This document shows positions 47,037-58,620 of a DNA stretch of 64,000 bases, piece after piece. Made by a program: the position numbers and the translations under genes. How positions within the stretch are numbered: position 1 is the stretch's first letter; every line of letters starts with the position of its first letter. The notes under the pieces are model-generated. The model was given only the letters and a program-made list of their open reading frames with translations, ran no database searches and was not told the origin of the DNA. Source of the DNA: Ambrosia x helenae (Eukaryota > Streptophyta > Magnoliopsida > Asterales > Asteraceae); NCBI GenBank assembly GCA_030844895.1, contig CM061233.1, forward strand, positions 31,120,310 through 31,184,309. The letters run 5' to 3'.

Positions 47037-47370
47037 TGTAAAATTCACAAGCTTTTCAATGATTTATTTACAATTTTAAGGACCTAAAGTGGCAATATTT
47101 CAAAATCGCATAAACCATAATTTGACGTAACTTTTGATGTAATATTGTAACAGCATGAGTTAACAAACTTTGTTTTTATTATTATTTTTTTTTTTTGAAA
47201 AGAAAACTTCATTAAACAAAAGCTCGCAAGACCTCAAAGCAAGGACTTAGCGAAGCAAAGCCAATACATCAATCCAAAGGAAAAATACACCAAGATTTCC
47301 AATCAATAGATTTCCACCTAGACCTATTACGAATCCAAAAATAGGCCGTCTCTTTAATGTTCTCCACAAT

Positions 47371-50300
47371 TTAAGTTGGTTGCCGCATCTTATTATTGAA
47401 AATCCGTTCATTTCTTTCGCTCCAAATAATCCACATAGACGTGTAAACAATACCTCTTAAAATGTATTTCGACTTCTTAGAATGAGGTTGCGACTCCACC
47501 ATATGAAGAATATCCGGGATATCAAACCAAAAATTGTGAGGAAGCTTACACCAATTTTCAATACGATACCAAACTTCATTCGAAAAGCTACATCCGGTAA
47601 AAAGATGTAATGTCGTCTCAGAATCCAATCCACATAGGCTGCAATCGGTGATGGTAATATTAACTCCACGTTTCCTCAATTCGCCAACGGTAGGTATCCG
47701 ATTCCTAAGAATTCTCCAAATCAAAATTCTACACTTCAATGGCACCCAACATTTCCACCTAATCAATTGATTACCATCGTCCGAATCGTTTGAAGACAAA
47801 AGTTTTTTTGCCGACGCGACTGTAAAACGGCCGTCTTTTTCCGCATTCCAAATCCACCGATCAGCCCCGCCATGCCACACAAAGTTATGAATATGATTTA
47901 TAAGGTCAAACAGCTCCCTACGTGAACTTCGGTGGCCGGGTTAGAGATCCCATCCCACGACAATTGTTTTATGTTATTCACACAATGCAACCTCTCACAA
48001 GCTTTAACCCACTTGTTCTTCTCTAACTGAAAAAGATTAGGATATAAAGCGCGTAGTGGAGCAGGTAATAACCATGGATCGCTCCAAAAATTAATAAGCC
48101 TTCCATCACCAAGAACTCCACTGAAATACGAATTTAACGCTCTACCATTGGAGAGCTTGTAGTCACCTACTTTAACAATATATTTCCCGCTAGAAGAGGA
48201 ACTACAAGGCAATAAAGACCAAGTTCTACTCGAACCGTGACATCCCATAATAATTTTCTTCCAATGATTACCACCTTCATTTTTGAATCTCCAAGTCCAC
48301 TTTAACAAGAGGGCGTTGTTGACATCTTGTATCCTGGAAATACCCAACCCACCTTTGTTCTTTGGTTTTATTCTCAATATTAGGTCCGGCCCAAAGAAAC
48401 CGACGCATAATCGCCTCAATAGAATCCACCACGGCTTTAGGGGCTTTGTATAAAGAAAGATAATAAACCGGAAGACTTTCAAGAACCGATTTTATCAATA
48501 TTAAACGGCCGCCTATAGACAAATGTCTAACTTTCCATGATGCCAAACAATTCCGGATAGTCTAAACTACCGGATCCCAACTCTTAATACGCGTCATTTT
48601 TGCTCCCACTTGGATACCAAGGTATGTAAAAGGAATAAGACCTTTCTTGCATCCTAGATATTCCAACATATTATCCAACTCGGCATCCTCGATACCAATA
48701 CCATAAATATTAGATTTATGGAGATTAATCCGAAGACCCGAGCATAAATAAAAAATGCGGAGAATCCTAGCGATATTCTTGATATTATCATACGACCATT
48801 CTCCCATAATTAAAGCATCATCCGCATAGAAAAGATGATTCAAATTGATTTCGTTGCTAGAAAAATTAATACCTTTAAAAACGTCAAGGTCTTAGCTTTA
48901 TCGAGCATCCAAGATAATGCTTCCATCACAATCAAGAAAAGAAAAGGCGAAAGCGGGTCACCTTGCCGAAGGCCCTTTTGACATTGAAATTCAAACATAG
49001 GAGACCCGTTGACAAGGACCGCGGCTCTAGAAGACGAACAAATACCCATTATCCAATCACACCACTTCGAAGGAAACCCCATTTGAGACATAATAGAAAT
49101 TAAAAAAATTCAAATTGACATTATCGTAGGCCTTTTCAAAGTCAATTTTTAATAAAAAAGCTTTCTTATGTCTCTTCTTTAACCAAGCCACGACTTCATT
49201 AACCATAAGAGGGCCATCAAGAATTAACCGGTCCGATAAGAAAGTCGATTGCGTCTCCGAGATAACATGACCCATTACCTTTTTGATACGATTAGCTAGT
49301 ATTTTAGAAATAACTTTACTAATCATGCCAATAAGGGTTATAGGCCTATAGTCTTTAAGCCCCATCGGAGTTTTCACCTTAGGAATAAGAGTAATGAACG
49401 AAGACCCACATCCTTGGTGAATAACGCGGGTAGTATGAAATTCCTTCAATATATTCGTGAAATCTTCCTCAAAAAGCCCCCAAAATCGTTTAACAAAGCG
49501 AAAGTTGAAACCATCGGGCCCCGGAGCCTTATTAGAACCACAATCAAACACCGCGTCTTTAATCTCTTGTCTAGAAAAATCCGCAACCAATAAATCTCGG
49601 TCCGCAAGATGAAGAGTCTTCAAACCTGAACAAACCAGATTTGGCCGAATCTTGTGCTGCTCGTGAAAATGATTACGGAAGAATCGCAAAACCTCTCGCT
49701 TGACAATAGTCGGCCTAGTAACCCACTCGCCATCAATAGAAACTCCCGGAATTGAATTTTGTGCTTTTCTACCATTCACGATGCAGTGAAAAAAGCTAGA
49801 GTTTTCGTCACCCAACGAAGCCTACTTAACTCGAGACTTTTGTCGAAGATCTCGAGCCTTATTACGGTCAATATACTCTAGCGCGACCTTGCATTCGGAC
49901 CACACCCAAACATCAGCTTCTTCAAGATTTTTATATTCCATTTCAATCTCCAATTGTTCCTTCTCAGCACGTAGCATGTATTCTTCTAAATGCTCAGAGG
50001 CTTGTACACTACTATACCACATACGAAGACGACTACGAAGCATGCAAAGTTTTTTAAGCAAATTGATGTCCGCTGGGCCCGACTTCTGCCATGCTTCAAA
50101 AACACCATTTATAACCTCAACACATCCTGGCCGATCAATCCAAGAGTCAAAAATCCTGAACGGTTTAGGCCCAAAGTTTGTGTCCACCATCGAAAAAACC
50201 AAGGGCGAGTGATCTGATAGATTCTTCTTCAAAACTCGAACATACGCGTTAGGCCATTTGTTGAAGACGTTTTCAAAACAAGAAATCTGTCGATACGACT

Positions 50301-50884
50301 CCAAGTATATACACCACGCCTACATGACATATAAGTATACTTGTACCCTTTTTGATTATACTCACATAACCCCGTCTGTTCAATGAAATCATTGAATTCG
50401 TTAGCGCAACCGGGAACAAACTTGGAATTTTTTCTATCTTGTTTCTCCCGAACCGCATTAAAGTCTCCAAATAAAATCCACCACCCATCATTTGAACTCA
50501 TAAGATTTTGAATTTTCGACCATAAACACCTTTTATCACCCTTATTATGAGGGCCATAAACGTTTAAAATATTGAGCCTAATCGACCCTGCCATGATCAT
50601 ACCCGCAACATGAAGGAAATTATTATCTTTAGAAACCTTATCTTTCACAAAAACCTTCGGGTCCCAAATACTCAACAATCCTCCCGAATTACCAACGGCC
50701 GAAACATAATCAAACTCGAACCCCGTACCTCCCCAGTAAGCGGACACTAAACCTGGGAGAATATCATTACTCATTGTTTCTTGCAAACCCAAAAAGAAAT
50801 ACCACAATCAAACTTTATCTTTTTTATCCAACCCGGTTTACCAACACCCCCAACCCCTCTAATATTAACTGAAAGGCAATTCAT
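47371..50884 (-). pseudogene. LINE ORF2: endonuclease, reverse transcriptase, zf-RVT
   Basis: Starts at ATG 50884-50882 (MNCLSVNIRGVGG), overlapping the ORF1 stop. Endonuclease motifs are present: NIRG, GLQET, GDFNAV, SRIDRF, SDHSPL. RT follows with NKAPGPDGF, DYRPITLIG, LKIDFEKAYD, GLRQGDPLSPFLF and the catalytic FYADDALIMG near 48820. Downstream come SIGGRLILIKSVLESLPVYY and a zf-RVT zinc domain (WKCWVPLKCRILIWRILRNR, CSLCGLDSETTLHLFTGCSF). Frameshifts near 50805, 50230-50300, 49815, 49090, 48840, 48560 and 47880 break it. Beyond 47371 a shifted tail resembles the usual C terminus. Confidence 0.93.
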
Positions 50885-52557
50885 TTCTTCACCCCTTGTA
50901 ACCCTTCTGTAACAATAGAATCTTGAATCATACCATGTGATTTAGATAAGTCTGCACCCAATAAATCTCCCATAATAATTGTTGCATCCACTTCATGAAG
51001 TTGGACTGTATCTGAGACATCGGCCCTATCACCCGGCCCAATGTCCACCACTGGCTGCGAGTTTAAGTCCAAGTCCTGTGGATCAACAAAGGCCTTAGTT
51101 CCTTCTTTAGCATGTTTATTCAGGCCCAATAACGAATCTAGCCCAAACATGTCATCTTCAACTCTATATTTTTTGCCCACCTTAGACTATTCTAAACTGC
51201 TAGAGTAAGCTGGGTTAATCTGGCCTGCCGAGCCCATATAACCTTTCTTTTTTCTTTTATTAAAATTCGGCCCATTATCGTTTATAACCCCATTCGCAAG
51301 ACAATCCTTATCAAAGTCAAACTCGTTGCCAGGAATAAAATCTTGACTTTCCGTAACAAATTCCGAAACAGGAGGAGTATTTTGACTACCATTATTGCCA
51401 ATGATTGGGCATTCATTGCCATCATAATGGTCATTATTAATTTCCTTTTCTGTCACAATAGGAACCGATGCCGCCCTGCCGGAGTTTCACTGAAAGCCTG
51501 GTGATTCATCCCCTCCGGTGTGCTGATCATTCATCCGTTCATCTTCAGACGCCACCTGATCTTCGTGCATGGATGAATCCAACGTCGGAACTTTATAAAA
51601 TTCCGGGACCCATATTCCTGCTTCTTCATTAATCCACACCCTAAACTTCTTATCACGCCATGAAACCATAATCTCTTCTTCAATTCGTTTACCATCGCCC
51701 ACTAGAATGCCCATATAATCATATGAAAGGTCCGCATCTTCATCCGTTCTAGTAGGATTATAAACTACCTTGCCAACCTGGAACGATAGTATATGCAAAG
51801 GGACCCCCACAATCTTCACCCATGCGAGTCGTTGGAATGCAAAAATCTGCCCTTCCCAGAGATCCACCGACGAAAACCGACCCAAAACTTCTCTGGCTGC
51901 ATCCCGAACCATGATTGCCGTCTTGTTATCTTCAAAAGTTATCAAAACCGATAGCCCTCCAATATATTGTACCTTTCCTTTGCCCGGACATAGATCATTA
52001 AGTATGACGTAAATGTTTTTAAGAGCATCGAGTTCAATCATTCTTGCGACTATAGCCTTTCCATAAGCATCCCTAAACGCAGCTGTATTATCCTCGACCG
52101 CCACTGTTTTGCCAACCTTTAACACCCCTTGACGACCCAGAAGTGTATCTGTATAAGACCGATTCCCGTTGTAAAACGAGGTTGGAGGTTTCTCCGTCTT
52201 CCGGCTAGCCTCTTCATGATGGTTGTTCTTCTTAGTGTTCTCCGTTTCTGTACGAATCTCTCCTTCCTCGAGAGTAAATCTGGCTACGTTTGCTTTTAAC
52301 CAACAATCTCCAATACAAGTGTTACAAATCTTCCTGATTAAATCCTTAGAATCCTTGACGTCGAGAAACGAAACAAAGCCAAATCGATTTCCAAATTTAT
52401 CCCTTTTGCGAGCGATGTAGATATCATATATATCTCCAAAATCTCGAATGAAATCCGATATATCATTTCAGCTACATTTATCCGGCAAGTTTGTGATAAA
52501 AACCTTTGTAATCAGTGAGAGAATAGTGACCGGAATATGAGACTTCCGACCGGTCAT
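50881..52557 (-). pseudogene. LINE ORF1 with RRM domain
   Basis: ATG at 52557 (MTGRKSHIPVT). An RNA-recognition motif follows (VFITNLPDKCS, DKFGNRFGFVSFLDVKDSKD). It carries an in-frame TGA after KCS where family members usually have Trp. Then come a linker, a second globular part (AKGKVQYIGGLSV-like, WEGQIFAFQRLAWVKIVGVP) and an acidic tail. A further in-frame TGA lies at 51487-51489, and a frameshift near 51187 leads to the final piece, which ends LQGVKK with TGA at 50883-50881. ORF1 proteins of this type bind the LINE RNA. Confidence 0.88.
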
Positions 52558-52584
52558 ACCTGCGTATCACCCTGGATGTTGATG

Positions 52585-52630
<46 letters not shown>

Positions 52631-53663
52631 AAATCCTATGAATTTATTTAATTTTTTTTATGTCAATACTTTAAAGAACGTTAAAAAAAAATCTAAACTT
52701 TCAATGTACATAAAATGTCCAAATATAACATCTAGAAAATCATTGGAAACAAATGAAATTAAATAGTATTTGTGGTTTCGTAAAAATAGTATTAAATTAT
52801 TTTAAGGAGAATTTTAATGGTAACATAAATAGGATATTAATACTATCGGTTTCATTCAACCCAAGGCTCATTATGATAGTAATGGCCCAAAAATTTGAAT
52901 GTTATAAATATCAAATTATATTCTTGAAACTAAAATAATTTGGTCAACCTCATATCTCCATACTAATCTCTTCGGTATCTCCGTTGATGGGCAACACTTT
53001 AGATGATCTCAAAAGGTCAACAAAACTTCAATATGGGATTATGTCGAAAGATTTGTAACTTCTACAACAAAATAATCCATGGTAAATTTTCTTATTCATC
53101 AGCTACATGATTTTTGTAACCAAATGGTGTTCACCAATTTTTTCACAAATAGGCAATTAATTATAAGTGAAGAAGATGAGCACTTGTGGGTTATTTAAAA
53201 CTATAAAGCCAATATGGCGTACATATATATTCTTTTTCACGAATTGATTTTGTAATCTAAATGAGTTTTACACTTGATTTGTTATATGAACGTACAATAT
53301 TGATTTTGACATGCACTTCTTTTCAATTTTATGAACAAAACTAATAATTTTTATTAGCCATTCTTTGAAACAAACTCATGAGATCTTGGAAAACGACATA
53401 TCAAACAACCACATCATGAAATCGGTTCACTAGATTGATTTTGATTATTTTAGGACACTTGATGAATGAGCAAACTCCTCATATAGTAAATTAATGTTGT
53501 TAAAGTAATAAAATAGATAAATCAAAAGTAACAAATTTCGCACGAACACCATAACTATAAAATAATATTAGTGGATATTAAATCATTTTTGTTAATCCAC
53601 TTAGGTGCAAGCATAAGTCTATGATTCTTCTCTAGTTCTTGCAAGTTCATTGTCTCGACCAAC

Positions 53664-54144
53664 GTGAGTATACTTATCCCCTTTTCATTTATACACTATG
53701 GGGGCGATTCATGTACACATATAAAACATACACGTGCATTTATTCATAAACATTTTACATACAATTCATATACGTGTTGTGCTTTGAATTCTTGTGCTTT
53801 GTGCTTAAACATAAACGTAGTATACTTGCAATCATTACAAAATCATTAACTTAGCTAGCTGTCTTTAACAATGGATAGCGCTATTTGGATTGACAACCCG
53901 CCTAGTGGAAAGTACCTATGTGTGTGGGAAGTCCTAGGTCATTGTTAATGCTTTAATCTTTGTCACATATGAGGTTTGATTTTGACGCGCATTATGTACG
54001 TATGTGTTTTCCATATTTGCCTTGAATAAATCATGACACATGAATTGTAAATCATTTTTCTTTAAACTTATATTATGCGTATACAAACTGAGTATGCTCA
54101 CCAACATTATTTATTTTGACAAAATATTTTCGTCCATGTTTCAG
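53664..54144 (+). other. Predicted LTR-embedded intron (LARD2 3' LTR)
   Basis: Same signals as 42680-43162: GTGAGTATAC donor, branch-like TTGAC with A at 54119, acceptor CCATGTTTCAG|GTTA ending at 54144. Length 481 nt. Confidence 0.55.
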
Positions 54145-54356
54145 GTTAATTGTTGAGATATGTCATGTGGGACATGTGGACTTAGTAAAGACTTAATCAA
54201 GACAACATGTGGAATAGTATTTTTACTTGATGATATCTGTAATTGTAACTTGAAGCATTGAATTAAATATTTACACTTTAGTACCATGAACTTTTGAACA
54301 ATCGTCACTGCGTGACACCTCGATGTTTCCGCCATCAGTTGGGGTGTTACACATAT

Positions 54357-54712
54357 GGAAGACTGCTCCATTCAACATACCCAGAAGTGAATAAACTTTG
54401 TTGAGTGGGTTGTGGAGCTTGTGGAGGTTGAGCAGCAGGAATGGAAGGCATCTGTTGTTGGCCCTATTGTTGAGCACGCATCTGAACATATTGTATTTGA
54501 GGCACATATTGGATTTGTGGAGCTTGTGCCTGTACAAAGTGAGCACTTCCTTGTGTTCCTATATTCTTATTATAACTAGGGTTAGCTTGATTTCCAGACT
54601 GAGGTTGGTTATAGCTATAGCTTCTACACTCTCTAGCAAAGTGTCCCACTTTGTTAAGATAAAGTGGTTTATGGGGTCCATACATGACAGATCCAGTATT
54701 ATGAGGATCCAT
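54357..54712 (-). pseudogene. SIRE gag, 5' part with internal deletions
   Basis: ATG at 54712 (MDPHNTGS). Compared with the plus-strand copy, most of the gag core is missing: it passes from MYGPHKP to KVGHFARECRS, keeping only half of the first zinc knuckle. A Gln-rich tail then runs into an in-frame TAG (after MRAQQ) and on to the LARD2 insertion. Not functional. Confidence 0.88.
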
Positions 54713-54848
54713 TTTTAAGAAATTTGATTTGTCAATAGTTTCTTAAAGTGATGGATGTTTTAAAAAGTGAACTTTTATCCTTTATTGAATATCAATAAGA
54801 GCCTGTGTCTGATTCTTAGTTTGTTAGATTGATATTTGATCAGATGAA

Positions 54849-54865
54849 CCAGTGCTCTGATACCA
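54849..54865 (-). promoter_or_regulatory. SIRE (minus copy) primer binding site
   Basis: Sense TGGTATCAGAGCACTGG, two bases inside the 5' LTR that starts at 54868; tRNA-Met type. Confidence 0.85.
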
Positions 54866-54867
54866 AT

Positions 54868-55533
54868 TGTTGGATCAGTTTCCTTTAACAGATTCTTATC
54901 TTGAACACTTGTTTAGATTTTCAAAGTAATTTGCACAGCGGAATAAGTATAAGTGTTCTAAGTTAAAGCTTCACTTTTAATAGGAGTTATTACTCCCCCT
55001 CAGTTAATGAACTAAAGCAGTAAATGAGAGAATCAAACAGTTAATGAATATATCAGTAAATGCTTCAAATGATTCTCAAAATATATTAGAAATGATACTA
55101 CAAAAAGCTTGTCTAAAATAAAGGGAAAGACCCATTTATTTATAGAAAGATTAATACGTGCAAGTGAAGTATCCAAAGATTATAATAATACTACAACAGG
55201 CTGTAGCATTGGAACTTGTACAAAGACTTTATAAAAACTAATATAATACTAAACTACTGAAGTATAAGGGCGGTGGGAAGCTTCTAAAGAACTGCTGATG
55301 AGTGACAAACTTCTGATAAGTATTCTTCAGAAGTTTGATCTTCAGTAGTTGTTCTTCAGATGTTTGTCTGGTTCATCTTCAGAACTTCTGATCTTTACTT
55401 TTCAGCACTTGTTATCAGCTTCTTCAGGACTTGTTATCTTCTTCTTCTTCTTCAGCAGATTCTATACTTAGCAAAATATTTCAGAATATGATTAAGACTA
55501 AGGATCAAAACTAGCTTTGTCAATCCTCTTTGA
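54868..55533 (-). repeat. SIRE (minus copy) 5' LTR
   Basis: Begins TGTTGGATCAG on the plus strand, and in the sense direction ends CTGATCCAACA. It carries a TATA candidate (sense CTATAAATAAATG, near 55135-55145) and a dense array of AACTNCTGA motifs at 55250-55460. A perfect 11-bp hairpin has arms 55306-55316 and 55327-55337. The outer few bases that other copies have (TGTA or TGTT) are missing where it meets foreign sequence at 55534. Confidence 0.9.
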
Positions 55534-57843
55534 CCAGCACAGGAAGCTTATGTTTAACACTCCCGTCAAGTGGAAAAAGCAAAACTTCAATGAGTTTTGT
55601 GCTGGCTTGGAGATCTTGCCTGAGTGGGAACCGAAACTTTCCGGTGCAGGTCAAACTGTTCTGACCCCCACAAAAGGCAAGATTGCCTTATACGAATCCC
55701 ACTTTGTTAAGTGTGGCTTCCGTCTTCCAGCCACCCGTTTCTAGAATGACTCTCTGGTGACGTACGGTGTGGCTGTCACCCAACTCAGCGCCTTCAGGAT
55801 GCTGAGATTGGTACATTTTGAGGCATGCTGCCGCACCATGAATATTGAACCGACTGTTGACCGGTTCAATGTTTTCTACTACATGGCGAAGGATGAAACC
55901 TGGTTCACCTTCAAGCCGTGGCCCAAGGTGACGCTGCTCATCTCCCCTATCCCTAAATCCCTTCATGATGGGAAGGAATGTTTTTTACGTGAAGAGGGGT
56001 GTTATTCCAGTGGCGATGCCCTGGAAAGTGTTGGGTAGGCGCGAGAGAGTGACGGACTGCGTGATGATGGCCGGTTACAAGGAGGAGCCGTGGTTTATCG
56101 CGCCTACCGCGAATGCATCTCCCCTTGAGGTTGAAACTTTGCAAGGAGGCATTGTTCGAGCTCATAGGGATGAGCCGCATAAGTTTGTGGCCAGGTCAAT
56201 AGCCTTACATCCACGGGGAGGGTAAGGTCAGCTTCTTGCGCTTAGTATAAAAGTCTTATCAAGTCTGTCATCTCATTGATTTTTTTTTGTTTACAGGTGT
56301 ATCCAAGTTGGATGCCTTTGTGGCGCGCGAAAATGCGAAGCTGAAGTGGAGGCCGGTGCCAGAGGGTGAGACTTCTATTCATGATGAGTTCACGGGGATA
56401 TTTTACTATCCGCAGCTGGATGATGCACCTCCGTACTTTAACCTTACACGTGAGTACCCTAACCTTGATCCCCTTAGTTATGTGGCGTCGGGCGGTATCC
56501 CGTGCGTCAATATCTCTGACTCAGAGTCCATTGGCTCATCTGGAGGGCTGCAATATTGTTCGCAGACTTACAGGGGTCGCGGGCGCTGGAAAACCAAATT
56601 ACGGACCCCTACTTGGGCTTCTAAGTCTAAGTTAGACGTATCTGATTCTGAGTCTACGAGTGCAGGGGGTGAATGTGTGAAGGGCAAGGAGAAGAGGAAT
56701 GAGGCCCCCTCTTCCGGTGATGAGGCATCAGATGATAAACTGGTGCACCGCAAATGGCGCCGTGAAGAGACATCCTCGCGGAGCGAAGGGGGCCCGAAAA
56801 CGAGCGAGGAAAACAGCAAGGCAACTGAGGAGCCTAGCCCCACCAAGGTTGATTCGAAAGATAAGGAGACTTTCCCCAGTTCTCCTTCACTATTACCGCC
56901 CCTCCGACGCGCGTGCCCATTTTTCAGAAGACGTTGAAAAGACTCCTCGTAAGTAGCGCCTTCTGTTTTCAATTTCTTTACTTTTTATACTTGTCTTTTT
57001 AATTTTCCTTTTTTCCACGCAGTTGTGGCGCCCTAGATTGCCCCTTCTTTCACTCCGCAAACGCATACTGAGGAGGAAATTGTTGAGCCGGAGCAAGAAG
57101 AAGGAGGAGGAAAGGATTTGGAAGGAGAATGTTGAGGTTGAGGCCAGGGCAAGGCCCGATGAAGCCTTAAAGAAGGGGTAAGAGGAGAAGGAGGAAGTAG
57201 AGCGGATCCGCCTGGAAGACCAAAAAATCCAGGCGGAGAAGCTCGGTCTTGAGAAGGAGAGGGCAGAGGCGGAGGCCAAGAAGCGAGCTGATGATGCCGC
57301 CCGAAATAAAGAAGTGTTGAAGACCACCCCAGCGGGAGGCACTAGGGATGGTAAGGGTGTATTTGGCCGGCCGGGAAGTGCGCCGCCCAGCACACAGGGT
57401 AGGCCACAGGGTAGGGGACCTCTGGGTCTACAATAGTGAAGGACTCCTCGCAGGGTTTGGCGAGGACAACTGGCTAGGGAGCTACCTCGAGTTAGGCCAA
57501 GGGTGATGCAATCTGGCACCCTCGCTAGGCCCTAAGAGAAAATACTCTCTTCGCCAACCCTTTGGCGGCGGAGGATTTTGTGGCGGAGGTGGTCCCTCCC
57601 CACAAGAGGGCCTACTAGGACAGCTTGGACCGTCCCTCTCTAATCTCAGACATATGCGTCAGCCAGGCGTTACAACTGGCGGCCATAGACTCGTTAAGGA
57701 GACGCGATGCTGCTATCCAGCGCAGCATCGCCCAGTTCAATTCTGAGAAGGCCACCCAGGCCAAGAGGGAGGCCCAGTTTAAGGCCGAAATTGAAAGGTG
57801 TGACACCATGCAAATTCAGTTTAATACTTTTACAAATATATAA
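55534..57843 (+). pseudogene. Decayed 'putative gypsy-type transposase' gene
   Basis: Plus-strand pieces read WEPKLSGAGQTVLTPTKGKI, GFRLPATRF, a TAG, then YGVAVTQLSAFRMLRLVHFE, FNVFYYMAKDETWFTF and a frameshift near 55985 into VIPVAMPWKV. An intron-like gap (about 56221-56296, ending TTTACAG|GTG) precedes LDAFVARENAKLKWRPVPEG. A Ser/Glu/Lys-rich tail and a coiled-coil region rich in Glu/Lys (57100-57300, 57640-57800) follow. The pattern matches plant proteins labelled 'transposase (putative) gypsy type', gag-like proteins as I recall. The N terminus is cut at the SIRE LTR join. I see no pol domain next to it. Confidence 0.55.
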
Positions 57844-57913
57844 GTCTACCTTGGCGAAACCATTTATTTAACGTACTTGACTGGGACAGTTGAGTCGGTT
57901 TACACTAACATAT

Positions 57914-58620
57914 TGTAACACCCGACCAATAGCGGAATCATCGAAGTGTCACGTAGTGATGATTGTTCAATAGCTCATGTACTAAAAGTGTAATTTGAAT
58001 ACATTGAATTGAATAATTTATTACATTGAAAGGAAATTACATGATACAATAGTTCTAAAGTGACAAGTCTAGCTAAAATATAAGGAAGTCAAAACTTAAA
58101 TATAAATCCAAAAGCTAAAAAGAAGTGTCTCAAAACAACCTGAAAACATGTACGAAAATAGCATATGTCAATACAAAAATGTATTGGTGAGCATACCTGT
58201 TTTGAATACATATAATAGAAAACGTGTTTAGCAATTGTTGTGCGGTGCCATTTGCAATTATGTAATAAGCAGTATCAGGGTCAAAACCAACCTAAGACAG
58301 TGTGACATGAAATTTATATATAGTATGCGCTATTGACAGTAATAATGACATACATAACAAGACCATGGTCTCTCAATAGAATCAACAAGGGGTATATACC
58401 ATAGTACTATTCATTGATATGACAGACCCAAACGGTTAATGATTTTGACAAGTCATAGATACACACAACTAACATAGAGCAAACACACATGAGAATTGCA
58501 TTTAGTAAAAGTATTTCATTTAGACATAGTGTACATGAGTAGCCCAAAAGAGTAAATGACGAAAAGGGGGAAAGATATACTCACATTCGTCAAATAATAA
58601 GTTGACTACGCGAGCGAGTG
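57914..58620 (-). repeat. LTR related to LARD2 (partial or solo)
   Basis: Reading the minus strand, it ends GGGTGTTACA like LARD2, and the last 100 bp align with LARD2 LTR sequence (CACGTAGTGA(C/T)GATTGTTCAA). Further matches lie around 58150-58190 and 58570-58590. No primer site follows at 57913, so this is either a 3' LTR or a solo LTR. The far end is not resolved; the AT-rich stretch to about 59385 may belong to it. Confidence 0.7.
58140..58584 (-). other. Predicted LTR-embedded intron (LTR at 57.9 kb)
   Basis: Sense donor GAAT|GTGAGTATATC is followed by CCCCC. The branch-like TTGAC has its A at 58168. The acceptor CGTACATGTTTTCAG|GTTG ends at 58140. Length 445 nt. Confidence 0.55.

Larger units (their letters stand above)
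47187..52583 (-). mobile_element. Near full-length L1-type LINE
   Basis: The poly-A tail appears as a T run starting at 47187, with ORF2 and ORF1 read on the minus strand. The target duplication GTTTTTATTATTATT (at least 15 bp) lies at 47172-47186 and 52584-52598. The 5.4 kb length has ORF1 with an RRM and ORF2 with endonuclease, RT and zf-RVT. Only about 26 bp precede the ORF1 ATG, so the 5' UTR is very short or slightly truncated. Several stops and frameshifts make it inactive. Confidence 0.95.
41457..54351 (+). mobile_element. LARD2: non-autonomous LTR element inserted in SIRE gag
   Basis: The left LTR is 41457-43369 (1,913 bp). The right LTR is 47037-54351 with a LINE inside it (1,918 bp without the LINE). 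The LTRs start TGTAA(C/A)ATTC and end GGGTGTTACA. The target duplication CATAT lies at 41452-41456 and 54352-54356, inside gag code whose uninterrupted form is seen at about 61990. The primer site is at 43373-43385. The 3.67 kb interior has no retroelement domain. It is inserted opposite in orientation to its host element. Confidence 0.95.
47037..54351 (+). repeat. LARD2 3' LTR, split by a LINE
   Basis: LTR sequence 47037-47186 resumes at 52584. The LINE entered the (ATT)n microsatellite of the LTR and is flanked by duplicated GTTTTTATTATTATT. Confidence 0.93.
32622..55533 (-). mobile_element. SIRE-like copia element, decayed, split by LARD2
   Basis: Sense order from right to left: 5' LTR (54868-55533), primer site, gag start, [LARD2 41457-54351], rest of gag, protease, integrase, RT, RNase H, a long extra ORF, partial 3' LTR. 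Without LARD2 the element is about 10 kb. A downstream extra (env-like) ORF after RNase H is typical of the SIRE/Maximus lineage. Frames are broken in every domain. No target duplication could be assigned because the 3' LTR is chimeric and the outer bases of the 5' LTR are missing. Confidence 0.9.

Noticed and set aside
49889..50217. Plus-strand ORFs of 75-107 codons opposite the LINE
   Set aside because: They are shadows of LINE ORF2, whose endonuclease and RT motifs are on the minus strand.
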